Positions 20,643-31,816 of a stretch of DNA of 64,000 nt are shown piece after piece. The stretch's first letter is position 1, and each line of letters starts with the position of its first letter. The stretch covers positions 27,161,465 to 27,225,464 of the forward strand of contig OX419762.1 of the NCBI GenBank assembly GCA_948567375.1. Direction: 5' to 3'. Under the pieces are notes generated by a model that was not told where the DNA came from, searched no databases, and saw nothing but the letters and a program-made list of their open reading frames with translations. Origin of the DNA: Lunularia cruciata. Lineage: Eukaryota; Streptophyta; Marchantiopsida; Lunulariales; Lunulariaceae. The translations under genes were made by a program, and so were the position numbers.

Positions 20643-20894
20643 CAATATGTAATACCATTATCTAGACATATTATCTAAAAGTGAAATTTGGCTTGATAAC
20701 ATTTAGAAGGATATTAGATAGAGGTGTCACCAAAATAGTACTTCCACTAATAGAGCAAGAGTTGAAAACACCTTGAAACTTTTGAAGTCAATTTTGGAGG
20801 CCTAAATGGAGGAATCAAGCCTAAAAAATAGAACAAATTCCCTTCTATTGAGACCAAAAGGCTTGACTTATCTCTCCTCACTATTTGCTTCAAG

Positions 20895-22700
20895 TTGGCT
20901 ACAAATGCATCAAGCATAGCATAGGAGCAATTCTACAATAAGAGAGGCAAGATGGATGGCACCCAATTTCATATTTCTTCAAAAATTATTTCAGATAGAA
21001 CACAATTGTCACACCACCAAATAAGAAGAGTTAGCCATTGTCCTTGCAACCAAGCATTGAAAGTACTGTCTTAGCAAGAAGGCATTTGTAGTGGAGACAA
21101 ACCACAAATCTCTAGTCTACCTTGAGACACAAAAAGATCTATCTTATCAATAAATTTGGTGGGAGACAAACAATTCAACATGACAATCACATATATGGAA
21201 GCCAAGAAGTAACTTGTAGATGCATTCACCCAAATGCCTATGGCAAAAAATCTGGTGGTAGAGGTCAAGATAAAACCCATAATTATGGCAAAAAATTCCT
21301 ACTACTACAAAAACTAGATTGTAGATTGTATGAGCTTGTTCATCCAAAGGTGTCACCAATACCCAAGGACTTATCTTTCATGATGGCAAGTTATGGATCT
21401 TGGATGCCATAAACATAAGAACCACCATCCTAGTGGAATGTCATGATTCCACCATTGTAGGTCATATTGGAATGGACAAGATCTTAGATGCAGTCAAATA
21501 CCATTACAATTGGCCGAAGATGAGCAACAATGTGATGGAATATGTTTGAAGTGGCCTAATTTGTCAACAAAATAAAACTTTTAATCAAGCTTACACAAAA
21601 CTCCTTCAACTCTTCCCTACTTCTACACAATTTTGGGAACATGTAAGCATGGATTTGGTTTGTGAATTGCCCAAGACCACCTTAAGGTTTGACTCTATTG
21701 TAGTCTTTGTCAAACAACTTAGCAAAATGATTTATGTGCATCCTATTGCCAAGGATGTGATTGCTCCACAATTAGCTCAATATACTTATGTAATCTTTTC
21801 TCACCATGGCTTGTCTCAAGTGCTCATCATTGAAAGAGGCACTCAATTCACTAGTTGTTTTTGGAGAACACTCTTTGGCATCTTCAAAACCAAATTGGCC
21901 ATATCTACGGCTTACCATCCATAAACCAATGGACAAATAAAGCAGGCTAATTGCATTATTGAGGACATGCTCTAGGGCTTCACCTTAGATGAACAAGAGA
22001 GGTGGGACACCTTACTTCCATTGGTAAAAATTTTATACAAAAATTTTGTGAATGCATCCATATAGGGCACACCATTCTTCATCATGTATGAAGAGCATTC
22101 TTTCACACCTTTGAGCTTGATGAAGATCTGCCCAATGGCTATCAAGGTTGACATTTCTCACACTTTTATTTCTAGAATCCAACATGGTGTGGAGAACACC
22201 AAGCATAGGTTGCAAATTGCCCAAAATTGACAAAAATAGTATACAAATGCATATCACTATCACATGGAGTTTAATATTGGGGATCAAGTCTAGTTGTCAG
22301 TAATCAACCTCAGGTTAATTGGCCCTTTTAAGCTCAAACCTCATTTTATTGGGCCTTATCCCATCCTTTGGCAAATTAGCACAGTGGCCTATCACCTTGA
22401 ACTACCACCACACATGAAAATCCATCCAATGTTCTATGTTTCCTTTCTATGTAGAAATTGACACTAGCTACTCCTCTTTCCTTCTATACAAGAAATTTGA
22501 CCTTGTCTAATACTCATTGATGGCACAAAGGAATATGGAGTCAAACATATCCTCCAAAAATGCATTTGTGGTACCCACCATCTATGTGTGGAATATCATA
22601 TACATTGGAAAGAGTACCCATTATATGAGGCAATATGGGAGCCAAAAGTCAACTTGACCAATGCATTAGTGCTAGTGCAACCTTTTGAGCAACAACTTTG
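20895..22700 (+). pseudogene. RNase H, integrase and chromodomain remnants, family C
   Basis: In order: FKLATNASSIA (RNase H start), EELAIVLATKH, VVETNHKSLVYLETQKDL; then VECHDSTIVGHIGMDKILDA and GLICQQNKT (integrase zinc finger); QFWEHVSMDLVCELPKT (first Asp, about 21,650); HHGLSQVLIIERGTQFTSCF (the position of the second Asp reads Glu); FKTKLAISTAYHP then TNGQ. After the GDQV and GPFKLKPHFIGPYPI segment, 22,520-22,670 reads YGVKHILQKCICG, then EYHIHWKEYPLYEAIWEPKV. This is a chromodomain (aromatic cage-like W and WEP). Many stops make it a pseudogene. Confidence 0.8.
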
Positions 22701-22733
22701 CAATGAGAACATTGTCTTAAAAGGGGAGAGGTT

Positions 22734-23322
22734 TGCAATACCATTAGCTAGACATATTATCTAAATGTGAAATTTGGCTTGGTAACATCTAGAAGGATGT
22801 TATATATGATGGACTAAGTAGATTAGATAAAAGTGCCACCAAAAGAGTACTTCCACTAATAGTGCAAGAGTCAAAAACATTTTCAAAACTTCAGAGCTAA
22901 TTTTGGAGGCCTAAATGGAGGAATTAGGCCTTGAACATGAATGGAATCTCCTCCATTTAGGGACCAGAAGGTTTGTCTTCTCCTCCTATTGTGTATCTTA
23001 TTGAGAGATTTTCATTGGTAGCTCACCCATGCAATTGTAAGATTCTTATATAAAGATTCCCTTTGGTCTAACTTGTTTGACCAACCAAATAGAACAAGAA
23101 CCAACATGTCACTCATCCATGCAACTAATCTAAGGGTAGAGCTTGCTGAAATGTCACCAATCCATGTATCTGATCCAAGGATGGAACTTCCTTTGAAAGA
23201 ATCTTCTTTGCTATATAATAAAGACAAGGTGCTCCTTTGGGGCATCAGAGTATTGAGTGTGAAGCTTTGTGTTTCTTCTCTTGTGTTTCTCTTGAGGGTT
23301 CTTCTATTCTTGGAATATTACA
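22734..23322 (+). repeat. 3' LTR, chromovirus family C
   Basis: This 589-bp LTR starts TGCAATACCATTAGC after the polypurine tract AAAAGGGGAGAGG (22,719-22,731) and ends ATTACA. A CTATATAATAAAG promoter-like box lies near 23,211-23,225. It pairs with the shortened 5' LTR at 20,648 and matches the inverted LTR at 19,702-20,286. Confidence 0.85.
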
Positions 23323-23327
23323 CAATA

Positions 23328-24140
23328 GAAGTATGACAACCCAAGGAGTGCTTACACTCTACTCATATTTGTAGTCCAAGGAATACAAGCCATAAACTCC
23401 ATCTTGGTCTACTCAACACCAGGTCCAATAGGATAGATAGTGTGACCTAAATACTCAACTTGCTCTTCAAAGAATCTACACTTTGTAGGATGTTATTTGA
23501 CTCCATGAGATCTCAATATCTTAATATCTCCAACAAATGTCTTTCATGTTCTTCCATAGTAGTGCTATAGACCAAAATGTCATTAATATAACACCAAGTA
23601 AAATCAAATCCTTCTAGGATCCTATCTATGACATTTTGGAACTTGGTAGGCTCATTATTAAACCCAAATGGTAAGAATCACCATTGATATAATACAACCT
23701 TGCCATGAGGATCAATAGTCTCAAATAGTATCTTGGACTTTTCTTCCTCCCTAATTGGCAACTTATGATGTTTTGCTCAAAGATCCAAACCATTAAAGAC
23801 CTTTTCATGCCCAATTGTATCAAAGATCTCCTCTATTGTAGGCATACTATACCAATTAGCCCTAGTTTGTTGGTTGATAGGATGGTAATCTCCACACATC
23901 CACCTTTATGTGTAGTTGCCATGCATATCCTTCTTGGTTGGCATCATTGTAGCTAAAGCATACTCTTCATGTGAAATCTCCACCAAACCAACCTCAAAGA
24001 GGCCTCTATTCCAAATCTGAATCAAGGTTTCCTCCATATCATTATATCTATAGGGACGTAAAAAAATTAGTGTATCACTAGTTAGCTCAATCTGAATACC
24101 AAAAGTCCTTTTAGAGCACATAAATGCTAAATACAAAATT
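23328..24140 (-). pseudogene. Reverse transcriptase, gypsy family K
   Basis: The minus strand reads EYALATMMPTKKDMHGNY, then RWMCGDYHPINQQTRANWYS, MPTIEEIFDTIGHEKVFNGL and, after stops, HGVKHPTKCRFFEEQVEYLG then HTIYPIGPGV. The KKDxxGN and MCGDY.P.N motifs mark a distinct gypsy RT group that I associate with seed-free plants and algae (from memory, moderate). The palm catalytic box region is broken by stops. The frame is cut at ALLGLSYFY by the nested chromovirus and resumes at 20,642. Confidence 0.75.
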
Positions 24141-24697
24141 CAAAACAACTTGTGTAGCTCCTCAAGAACCTCTAAACTCTTTGTCTTTCTCTTTCTATAT
24201 GCTTGGATCCAACATTTGGCTTCCAAGTATCCTTTGTAATTGATATAGGAGTGGAAGATTCACTAACTTTATGCTACACTAAGCCCTTAGGAGCAATATT
24301 GTCATACCTAAAAAATTGCTAGAGTCCATAATTTTAGAGCAAAAAAACTCCCTCTACTATGGCTACAAGTTTCATATGTCCTCTAGTTGTATCCTAAGTA
24401 AACCAAGAGTGTATCTAAAGTAGACCTTGCTCACTTGTCTATACCCCAAGTAGACCACTCCCACTGGCAATCATTGGTTATGTTGCAAGAATACTATGCA
24501 TATTTGGTCCATTTCCCCCAACATGTGCTTGAATCATCTCAATAGGCACAAGTGAGATGATCATTGAGTCGATCATCATACTCAATTTATCAAGTACATC
24601 CCAATGATGATTGAATCATACTCAATTGAGTCAATCATTGAGTACATTTCAATGATGATTGACTCATACTCAATTTATCAAGTACATCACACACTAC
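24141..24697 (-). other. Family K linker with short direct repeats
   Basis: No domain is recognised between the RT and the upstream ORF. At about 24,560-24,688 the phrases CAATGATGATTGA.TCATACTCAA and TTATCAAGTACATC recur, forming imperfect direct repeats of roughly 60 bases with the internal palindrome-like TCAATCATTGA. The region is probably a degraded gag-protease linker of family K. Confidence 0.4.
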
Positions 24698-25096
24698 TTA
24701 GCCAATCCAAGGCTCACAATTCAAGTCAAAAAATTCAAGTCCATAGTTTGACCTAACACTTGATGCTTGGAGAATATTGGTAATATTGGTATGGAAATCC
24801 ACTACCTGCTCTCTCTCATTGGTAGAGAGGTCCATCAATTGGTGGTATTTGTGAGTCCCAAACAAGTCAAAGACCTTCCTTCCAAAGAGCGGGGAGCATA
24901 GGAAACTCATGAGTGTGGGTAAAGCAATTCTAGGTTGCACAACAAGGTTCATCACTACCAAAGGTGACCTATCAACCACTACCATTGTTGGAGATTGGCA
25001 CTCAACATCCAAGATCCAAATAATACCATATAGGCACAATATAGAACCTCTTTCTATAAGAGGTTTATCCACCAAAGACAAAGATGATGAACCCAT
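24698..25096 (-). pseudogene. Family K upstream ORF fragment
   Basis: A 132-codon open stretch on the minus strand starts MGSSSLSLVDKPLIERGSIL and contains FLCSPLFGRKVFDLFGTHKY followed by NEREQVVDFHTNI, then LEFFDLNCEP. It lies upstream of the family K RT in the same orientation. I recall similar segments in gypsy-like polyproteins of seed-free plants, but I cannot name the domain. It lacks a knuckle or protease motif. Confidence 0.5.
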
Positions 25097-26960
25097 GATC
25101 CAACTCTAGCTACATCCAAAAACACGACGAGTCCCATCCAAGAATGGACGTCATGTGTACTTGCCATCATCCATGAGCAAGAGTCACCCATCAAAGGTTT
25201 ATTCTCCAAAATGTAGGTTAGAGAAATGACTTAATGAACTTGGAGACGTCATAATATACCTAACATCTCCCAAAAAATTCCAAAATGAGGATCTTGTAGG
25301 CCTTAACCTTGATCAACATAAGCATGTTCCTAACATTGGCCAAAAATCACCAAATGGATGAGACCATGTCTATCCAAATCTTGTACCCATAGCAATGAAA
25401 TGTTTGTTGGTAAGATCTTTTGCTTTTCCCTAATTGCTAACCTTGGTAATAACTTAGGATACCAATATGCCAAGTGTGCCACATGAAGTAGAGAGACTCA
25501 CCTAACAATTTCATCTCTCTCCACATATATAAGTACCTCTTAACTCGTGTGTATGTTTATGGTACTACAACTTGTCCAATGCTGATCCCACCAAACAACT
25601 CCAATAAGCATACTCTCTTTATTAGATACTACCAAGCAATAATTGTGGTATCCAAAGGTGACAAGGTAAAAGAATTTGGGAGCTCACGTTTAAATTGGTT
25701 TATAGGTGGTACAAAGGCTCCACTCCAAACCTGCTACACTAACCTATCCACATGATGCTACAACTCCTCATCAAAATTCCACAATGGCATATCAAAGGTG
25801 GATGGAACAACTCCACTTGTACTCCAAATCTGAGTGATCTCCTTTGGTAATAGAATATCTTTTACATGTGCATTCCACTCTGATAACTCACTAGGCCAAG
25901 TAATGGAAGCACTAAACATAGAGATTGATGCCATGGTCCCTTGTTATAAGGAGCCAAGACTATCACTACTAAAATGCATTGGTAAGCAACATACAAGTCC
26001 ACCTAACAACCAACCTAGCCTATAGGAAGTTATCTCCTCCCAATAGCCAATGTTGAACTCTAGGAGTATAACATTATTCCACCAACTAGCACACCATATG
26101 ACTCTACTATTCTCACAATGGCTTGAGCTCTCACCAAAGAACCACCAATTGGATAATTGAATTGAATCTAGACAATGAGCTCCTACATGTGATGTACTTT
26201 GTAGAACCACCCTTGGATATGTTTGGATCTAAAATAGACACTTCTTCACATTTTCATCCAAAGCCCAAGATTGACAATTGCAACCTTCTCTAACACAATA
26301 GAGTCTAATAAGACCCTCTATGGTGTATAGATCTTCCTTGAAGGTCCCACTAAACTAAAAGTCTCACTATGTCTGACCAATAGTACAACTCCAAAGTGTA
26401 AACTAAGCTTGCTCAAATGCAAATGTAACTAGTAACTCCTCCAACCTAATAGTTACTACTTGCCACTAGTAGCCAAAAGAATGCCATGCTCTTCAACTAA
26501 GCTGGCTCCACTATCAACCACCTCTACTCTAGAACCAAGAACCACACCATCTCTGCTCTCACAAAGTGTGATAGCCAATTAAAACATTGGAGTTGGATCA
26601 ATTTCCAATATAAACATGTCATTGGTTGAGAATAAGGAGCACATAATCAATTGAGACGCTCCCAAAGTCATACTAGACATAATCTTTTTAGAAGTAAGGA
26701 TTGACTACTACCTAATCCATCCTCCCCACCTACCACACCTACACTAGGACATCTAAGAGCCATGGATGTTATCCTCAGTGCCTGTAAAAGAATGAAAGAT
26801 GGGGAAGTCTAACCTATCTACCAACCTCTATTCTTTGTGGATCCAACGCTACTAATGCTCTAGGCTTAACAGCACATATTTCCCTCCTAGTCACTATGGA
26901 AAATGCATCTACTTGTGATGTTTCACACATAAAGTCAAGGACATCTCTATCACAAGCATA
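25097..26960 (-). pseudogene. Family K 5' coding remnants
   Basis: The minus strand carries broken protein-like segments, such as EWNAHVKDILLPKEITQIWS, GAFVPPINQFKRELPNSFTL and VKRYLYMWREMKLLGESLYF. They occur in the right order to precede the fragment at 24,698-25,096. A related plus-strand copy lies at 61,930-63,060: CATTCTTGGATGGGAC and the GATGTAGCTAGAGTTGGAT phrase occur in both. Repetition in two places shows that it is part of the element. The function is unknown. Confidence 0.45.
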
Positions 26961-27295
26961 AAAGGTAGAAGACCCAATACCTAAATTTTATCTCCTTTGA
27001 GCTATACAAACAAGAAAATAAAAGTGTACATGATTATAACCGCTACTCACTCACTCTCTTTATGTCCCTCTCCTCTCTCCTCAGTCTCATAGAGGAAGTC
27101 CTCCCCTGTCCTACAATGCTCTCAAACCTCACACCTCATCCTCATCAATGATACCACTCTCAACAAAAAGAAGTGTGAGTATTTTCCCTATGAATGTCAT
27201 TATGAATATGTGCCCATTTGGGTGGTGGCATTGTCCATGTAAGACCAACAACTCAGCTTAAATAGTTGGCATCATCAGATCTACCAAATCATAAT
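26961..27295. other. Unassigned sequence
   Basis: Nothing recognisable is present between the family K remnants and the next solo LTR. All frames are broken. ATAAT at 27,291-27,295 is the left target duplication of that LTR. Confidence 0.5.
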
Positions 27296-27705
27296 TTTAA
27301 AAGATTGAGGAAAGAAATAGAAGAATGGAAGATCACATTGGGACTCTCAAATAAGTGAAACTCAAAATACCTAGCATGAGCTTGGACTTTGGTATTTATA
27401 GAAAATGTATAATACTCATGGGAAGTTCCCAAGGAAGTTTCCTACTAGAAGCCACCTTCTTGGAGTGAAAGCTAAGCTAGTTAGGAAGCTTCCTCCTATG
27501 AGCCGCCTACTTGGCATGCAAGCTAAGCTAACAAAGAAGCTTCCTCCTAGAAACTACCTCCTTGGCATACACATTACCGATACTTGGAAGGTACTAAGAA
27601 TTTTCCTAGATGCTTCCAAAACATTATTAAACTGTTTGGCTCATTTGGCCTATTTGCTAACTTGTTAGCCTTTATTAACTTGTTTTCTAACTCCATATTG
27701 TTACA
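27296..27705 (-). repeat. Solo LTR, family H, copy 2
   Basis: This 410-bp block is flanked by a perfect 5-bp duplication, ATAAT (27,291-27,295 and 27,706-27,710). Its plus-strand ends are TTTAAAAGATT and CATATTGTTACA, so the first bases have drifted from TGTAAAAGACC. The minus strand has TATAAATA at 27,400-27,393 and GAAGCTTC units (for example AGGAAGCTTCCTCC near 27,484). It matches the copies at 16,761 and 31,817. No coding sequence is present. Confidence 0.85.
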
Positions 27706-28534
27706 ATAATCCTCATCAAAAGCCTAGGCCATCTTAGTCTTCACATGAAGGATAGGATGTCCATGGACCACATTGGTCCTCCTAGAAATGAACAAGAAAT
27801 ACATCATATGGAAGAAAGATCTCCAAGTTGGATATGTATACTATTGGGCTTGGTATCTCTTAGCAATGAAATATTGCACCAAGAACTAATATAGAACTAA
27901 GGTGTGTAGAATTGTCCTCCATCTTGCTATTGTCTTCCTTTGCAATTCAACTTCTTCCCTAATGAGGTTGGCTGATAGTGTGAAGGATCTCACACCAACC
28001 ATTCCGGTGTGAGTGTTCCTATCCTAAGTGTGAACAAACTCAATGCATGCCAAAACCTAAAAGCCAAAATAGGACTTAATAAGACATAAACCAAAATAGT
28101 TAAAAATATCTAGCAAACCACTCTCAAATAGCCAATATGCACATGTCAAATTGACATGTGCATATTGACTATTTGAGATATGGTATGCGTAGGTAAAAAA
28201 TTGGTATGCATAGGATTTCTCATGTGTGAAAATAATTTGTTATTTGTTAAAAAGGTAATATGTATAGGGAAACTAGTATGCACAAGCATGAATGTTAGTA
28301 TGTATAGGAAATTGGATTTATGCAAGCATAGGATTTGGCAATTTGTTATAACTAACTATAATTTCAAAATAAAACAAACAACTCACATGTGGGTTTAGGT
28401 ATTCCAACCCAATTGCAACCTTCACCTCCAATAGATCCAAGTTTGACTTGCAAATATCCTTGATTTATCTACCCAACACTAGTTCATGAATGTCATATGA
28501 TCCTTCAAATGGTGAAAGTTGATGAGCCATGGTC
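27706..28534. other. Unassigned sequence around a long hairpin
   Basis: No gene is supported. A near-perfect inverted repeat lies at 28,123-28,177. Downstream of it, phrases such as GGTATGCATAGGA and GTATGTATAGGAAA recur several times to about 28,330. Confidence 0.5.
28123..28177. repeat. Near-perfect palindrome, 27-nt arms
   Basis: The left arm starts CTCAAATAGCCAATATGC and ends ACATGTCAA (28,123-28,149). After one spacer base the right arm (28,151-28,177) is its reverse complement with one C/T mismatch. RNA from either strand would fold into a stem of 27 pairs with almost no loop. It is not part of any LTR or gene that I recognise. Confidence 0.85.
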
Positions 28535-29220
28535 TATAGCACCCATTGTGCACGTGTGTGGTATTTTGATATTAAACTTGGTATAACAAGTACTAGAGAG
28601 ATATTATTTATATAGAGATAAAAGATGGTTCTACATTAGTCATGATTAGCTAAAGTTAGTCATAGTTAAGATAGAGGGGACTTTACTTTAGAAGAAGTGA
28701 GATGAGTACCACTATTTTGGATTTTAGTGTATTGACTTGGTATTATTCCTAGGTGTTTGGCTTTGAGGAAAGAGTTGAGAACTTTTGGGCCCGCAAGCCT
28801 TTTGGTTTTGGATTCTTCTATAGTCCAAGGATAGCCCATGTGAAAGAATCCTTGACTTAGTTTTTGGGTCAAGATAAGATCATATGCTTAGTGGAATATG
28901 CCCATGTGGATGGATATTCCTTTATACTTTTTGACTTTACTTGACTTTTAGTCTAGTAACTTGAGTTACTTTGGTAAATAGTAACTTTAGTGCATAACTA
29001 TTTCACAAGTATATAAACAAGGGGTGAGGAGGTACTCAACATCCTTTCATTTGCAACTATCTCTCTCTCATTGGTTCTCTAGTGAGCAATGTCTTGAGTC
29101 TTGGAATGTTAGGCTTGGAGGAGTATGATGGAGTTGGGGTTCCTTGCCTTCTTAGTCCATGGTGCGCTACCATAATAACCATCAGAGGTTCATCTTGAGT
29201 GAGAGACAGACCGGCTCACA
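28535..29220 (+). repeat. Solo LTR, family A
   Basis: A 686-bp family A LTR stands alone, from TATAGCACCC (a drifted TGTAACACCC) to CCGGCTCACA. GGTC lies just outside both ends (28,531-28,534 and 29,221-29,224), which is consistent with a decayed 5-bp target duplication. No leader or integrase sequence adjoins it, so it is a solo LTR left by recombination. Confidence 0.85.
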
Positions 29221-30606
29221 GGTCCCTCTTCTATGTCTTCTATATTATCTTCTTCAAAGCTTCTCACTTACTCTTCCATTCCCATAGCCCTGATGCTTTG
29301 ATGCAATGTTTGGCTTCTGATGTATTGTAGACCTCTTTGTTTTGCTATGCAGACCTCTTCACATGTTGTGCAAATCCTTTCTACTACACAAACCCCTTCT
29401 CTCTACTACATAGACTCCTTGTTGTTTCTCCTCTAGATTCGGCTTCAATAGATAACATTACTTCCTCATTGGACACCCATAGAGATTTTCACTTGGTGAT
29501 TCTTGGATCTCTCTCCAAAATGTATTGTGTTCACACCATTGTGTGACACAAAGATCTCAAAACTAACCATGCATATTCCAATCAATTGAACCTACATACA
29601 CCAAAGTGTGAACATCCAAACCTGCATATTCCAAACAACTAAACCTACATACACTAAAGTATAAACCCCACTTCTATGTATTCCAATCAGCTAAACCTAG
29701 ATATACTTGAGTGTGTATACCAAACTTGCTTATTCCAATCAGCCCACATGCATGCATTTTTGTGTATACACACTCATGCACACCCAAGTATGTACACACA
29801 AGCCAAATTATTTCACACCCAAGTGTGTATACACAAACTAGCTTATTCAATAAGGTTTATATGCATAGCATAACATACACACATGTATAAGAGCATACCA
29901 CAAAAATATTTTATTAAACTTATCTTGGATATAAGGAGCCTCATGGTCTCCTATTAAATCCCAAACATTTCTCCATAACATTATCTCTTACATTTTCCCT
30001 ATTTGAGTACTCATATTGGTTTGATCATCTACTTCATCAATTAAATCCTCCAATTCCCAAGTGTTGCATCTATCAAGAAGTTATGCAAAATAAACTACAT
30101 TGGATTCATTTTATTAGATATGCATTTCTACTTTTGATTTTTACTTGAACACTTAATTCTCTCAAGGAACATCAGCTACATTTGAGAACTCCTACACAAT
30201 GCTCATTTATTACTTGAGTGCATGATGCATATTTGTTGAAGTCATGTTTGTCCACCATATGAGTTATTTTGAAGGCCAAAACTAGGTGTAACATTGGTGT
30301 GTATCTAAAATCTGTAAGCAAATATTTGTGGAGGTTGAAGGAGTTCCATATGCCTCTTTGATTAAGATTTTTCTAGAGAGAAGACTTCTTCAAACATGTA
30401 ATATCATCAACTAACATGACATCCCTGAAACCAATCAACACCAATCAACACCAATCAACAATGGGGGGAACCAATATAAGAAGTCAAATTATATTGCAAG
30501 GAAATATAACAAACATCTTGATCAAGCATTGCAAACCAACTTGTGATGATCTAGTGAGGCTTACCTCTTGCAAAATGAAGCACCTTCTTTGGTCATCAAA
30601 ACTTAC
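29221..30606. other. Unassigned sequence including a degenerate tandem repeat
   Basis: No coding region is supported. From about 29,570 to 29,870 a unit of roughly 50-60 bases recurs with heavy drift: GCATATTCCAATCA, AACCTACATACAC and AAGTGTG-AAC phrases repeat four to five times. The rest is AT-rich and unmatched. A triplicated ACCAATCAACA lies at 30,430-30,462. Confidence 0.5.
29570..29870. repeat. Degenerate tandem repeat
   Basis: The consensus phrases TATTCCAATCA, TAAACCTACATACAC and CAAAGTGTG recur at roughly 55-base spacing, with later units rich in GTGTATACACA. It is a minisatellite-like array with no known function. Confidence 0.6.
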
Positions 30607-30930
30607 TTAGCCATTTATTGAGTAGGATACCTTGCTACCATAATATATCTCACCATCTATCTTGGGTCCTTGAGCAAGAGGAAATGAAGTCACATCTACC
30701 AACCAAACACATCTCAAAAACCCCTTCAATGCAAAGGCATATGATATTTGAGATCTCTCTTCTCTATCCAGCCATTGAACCTCTCTTGACATGGTGGATA
30801 ATGTAGCTTTTATCACTCTCTCATTTAATATTTTTTTGTAGAGAACACACTTACCCACCCAAAGTTCACTCCCTTGAGTAATGAGGTGCAATTCCAATGT
30901 TTCCAAAGAGCCATTGCTACTTGAAGCCAT
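30607..30930 (-). pseudogene. Harbinger/DDE_Tnp_4-like transposase fragment
   Basis: A 107-codon minus-strand frame reads MASSSNGSLETLELHLITQG at its start and ends VQWLDREERSQISYAF, CVWLVDVTSFPLAQGPKIDG and EIYYGSKVSYSING. The last part matches the first-Asp region of the PIF/Harbinger-like DDE superfamily, where relatives read VDGT.IPL...P...GE.YY.RK..YSIN (from memory). The Gly after Asp is Val here. The remaining DDE region downstream (to about 30,540) is unreadable apart from DDQRR, so this is a fragment. Confidence 0.55.
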
Positions 30931-31630
30931 ATAGAGTCTGAATTTTTTTAGTCGATTTCCTAGAGAAAACTAGATGATATTTAATTATCTTCCCTAAAGT
31001 GAAAAATGAACTTATACCCATGCACATTAATTGTTTAAACATGTGAGGTTTAAGAACATGAAAACACTTCAAAACAAAATCAAAAGAATGTTCAATTCTA
31101 ACTCTTGGGCTAAGATATTTACTACTATGAACAGATCGCTACCACTTTATAAACATGTCAATTTTAGATTCCTACTCATCACCACTCATTGTTTAACCTC
31201 CATCTAGCTCACTTGCCCAAGCTAAAATTATTTAAGTCATTCTCAAATCCACCATCTAGATCTCAAGAGTGTTCCACATGCATTTCTCAATTTTCTTACT
31301 TATATGCTTGTGACTACTAATCTTTTGCATGATTCTTGATAACCAAAAAAATTTTGAGGACCACCAAAAAATTTCAAGGACCACCAAAAAAATTTGAGCA
31401 ACAACAAGTGGCAAAAAATATTAAGCCAAGTGGAGCAGCAAAAAATGTTGAAACACGTCCCATTTCAAATGTTTTTGGGTCGTTAGCTAACCATCACCCC
31501 AACATAAGTATCACTTTCATACCTTTCAAATGTAATCTCATTAACACAATTATTATTATATTACACACAATATTTCCAAACAACACGCTATTCTTTTGAC
31601 TCATAAAATTTCCATGGGCATGATGTTTAC
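30931..31630. other. Unassigned sequence
   Basis: No gene is supported. A short direct repeat, ATTTTGAGGACCACCAAAAAA, recurs with small changes at about 31,350-31,400. Everything else is AT-rich with stops in all frames. Confidence 0.5.
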
Positions 31631-31816
31631 AACTACAAGCCATGGACCAAAAGCCCAAAGGCGACAAAAGAGGTAGAATGGGACTAAGCCCCAACAGTAT
31701 AGATATGAGAAATATGCCCTATTGCACCTAAGATATCCGAGCTATGCGAGTCATAAGGTCTACAAACTATTGAAGCATCCAAAGAAGCATCACCTAGAGT
31801 GATTGATCTCCTATTG

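Larger units (their letters stand above)
20648..23322 (+). mobile_element. Nested chromovirus family C copy, internally deleted
   Basis: The insertion starts TGTAATACC (20,648) and ends GAATATTACA (23,322). It is flanked by CAATA at 20,643-20,647 and 23,323-23,327, a perfect 5-bp duplication. It has a shortened 5' LTR (20,648 to about 20,894), RNase H, integrase and chromodomain remnants, and a full 3' LTR (22,734-23,322). Gag, protease and RT are deleted. It sits inside the RT gene of a family K element on the other strand. Confidence 0.85.

Noticed and set aside
28180-28398. 72-codon frame after the palindrome
   Set aside because: It is made of drifted repeats of GTATGCATAGGA. There is no similarity to a known protein.
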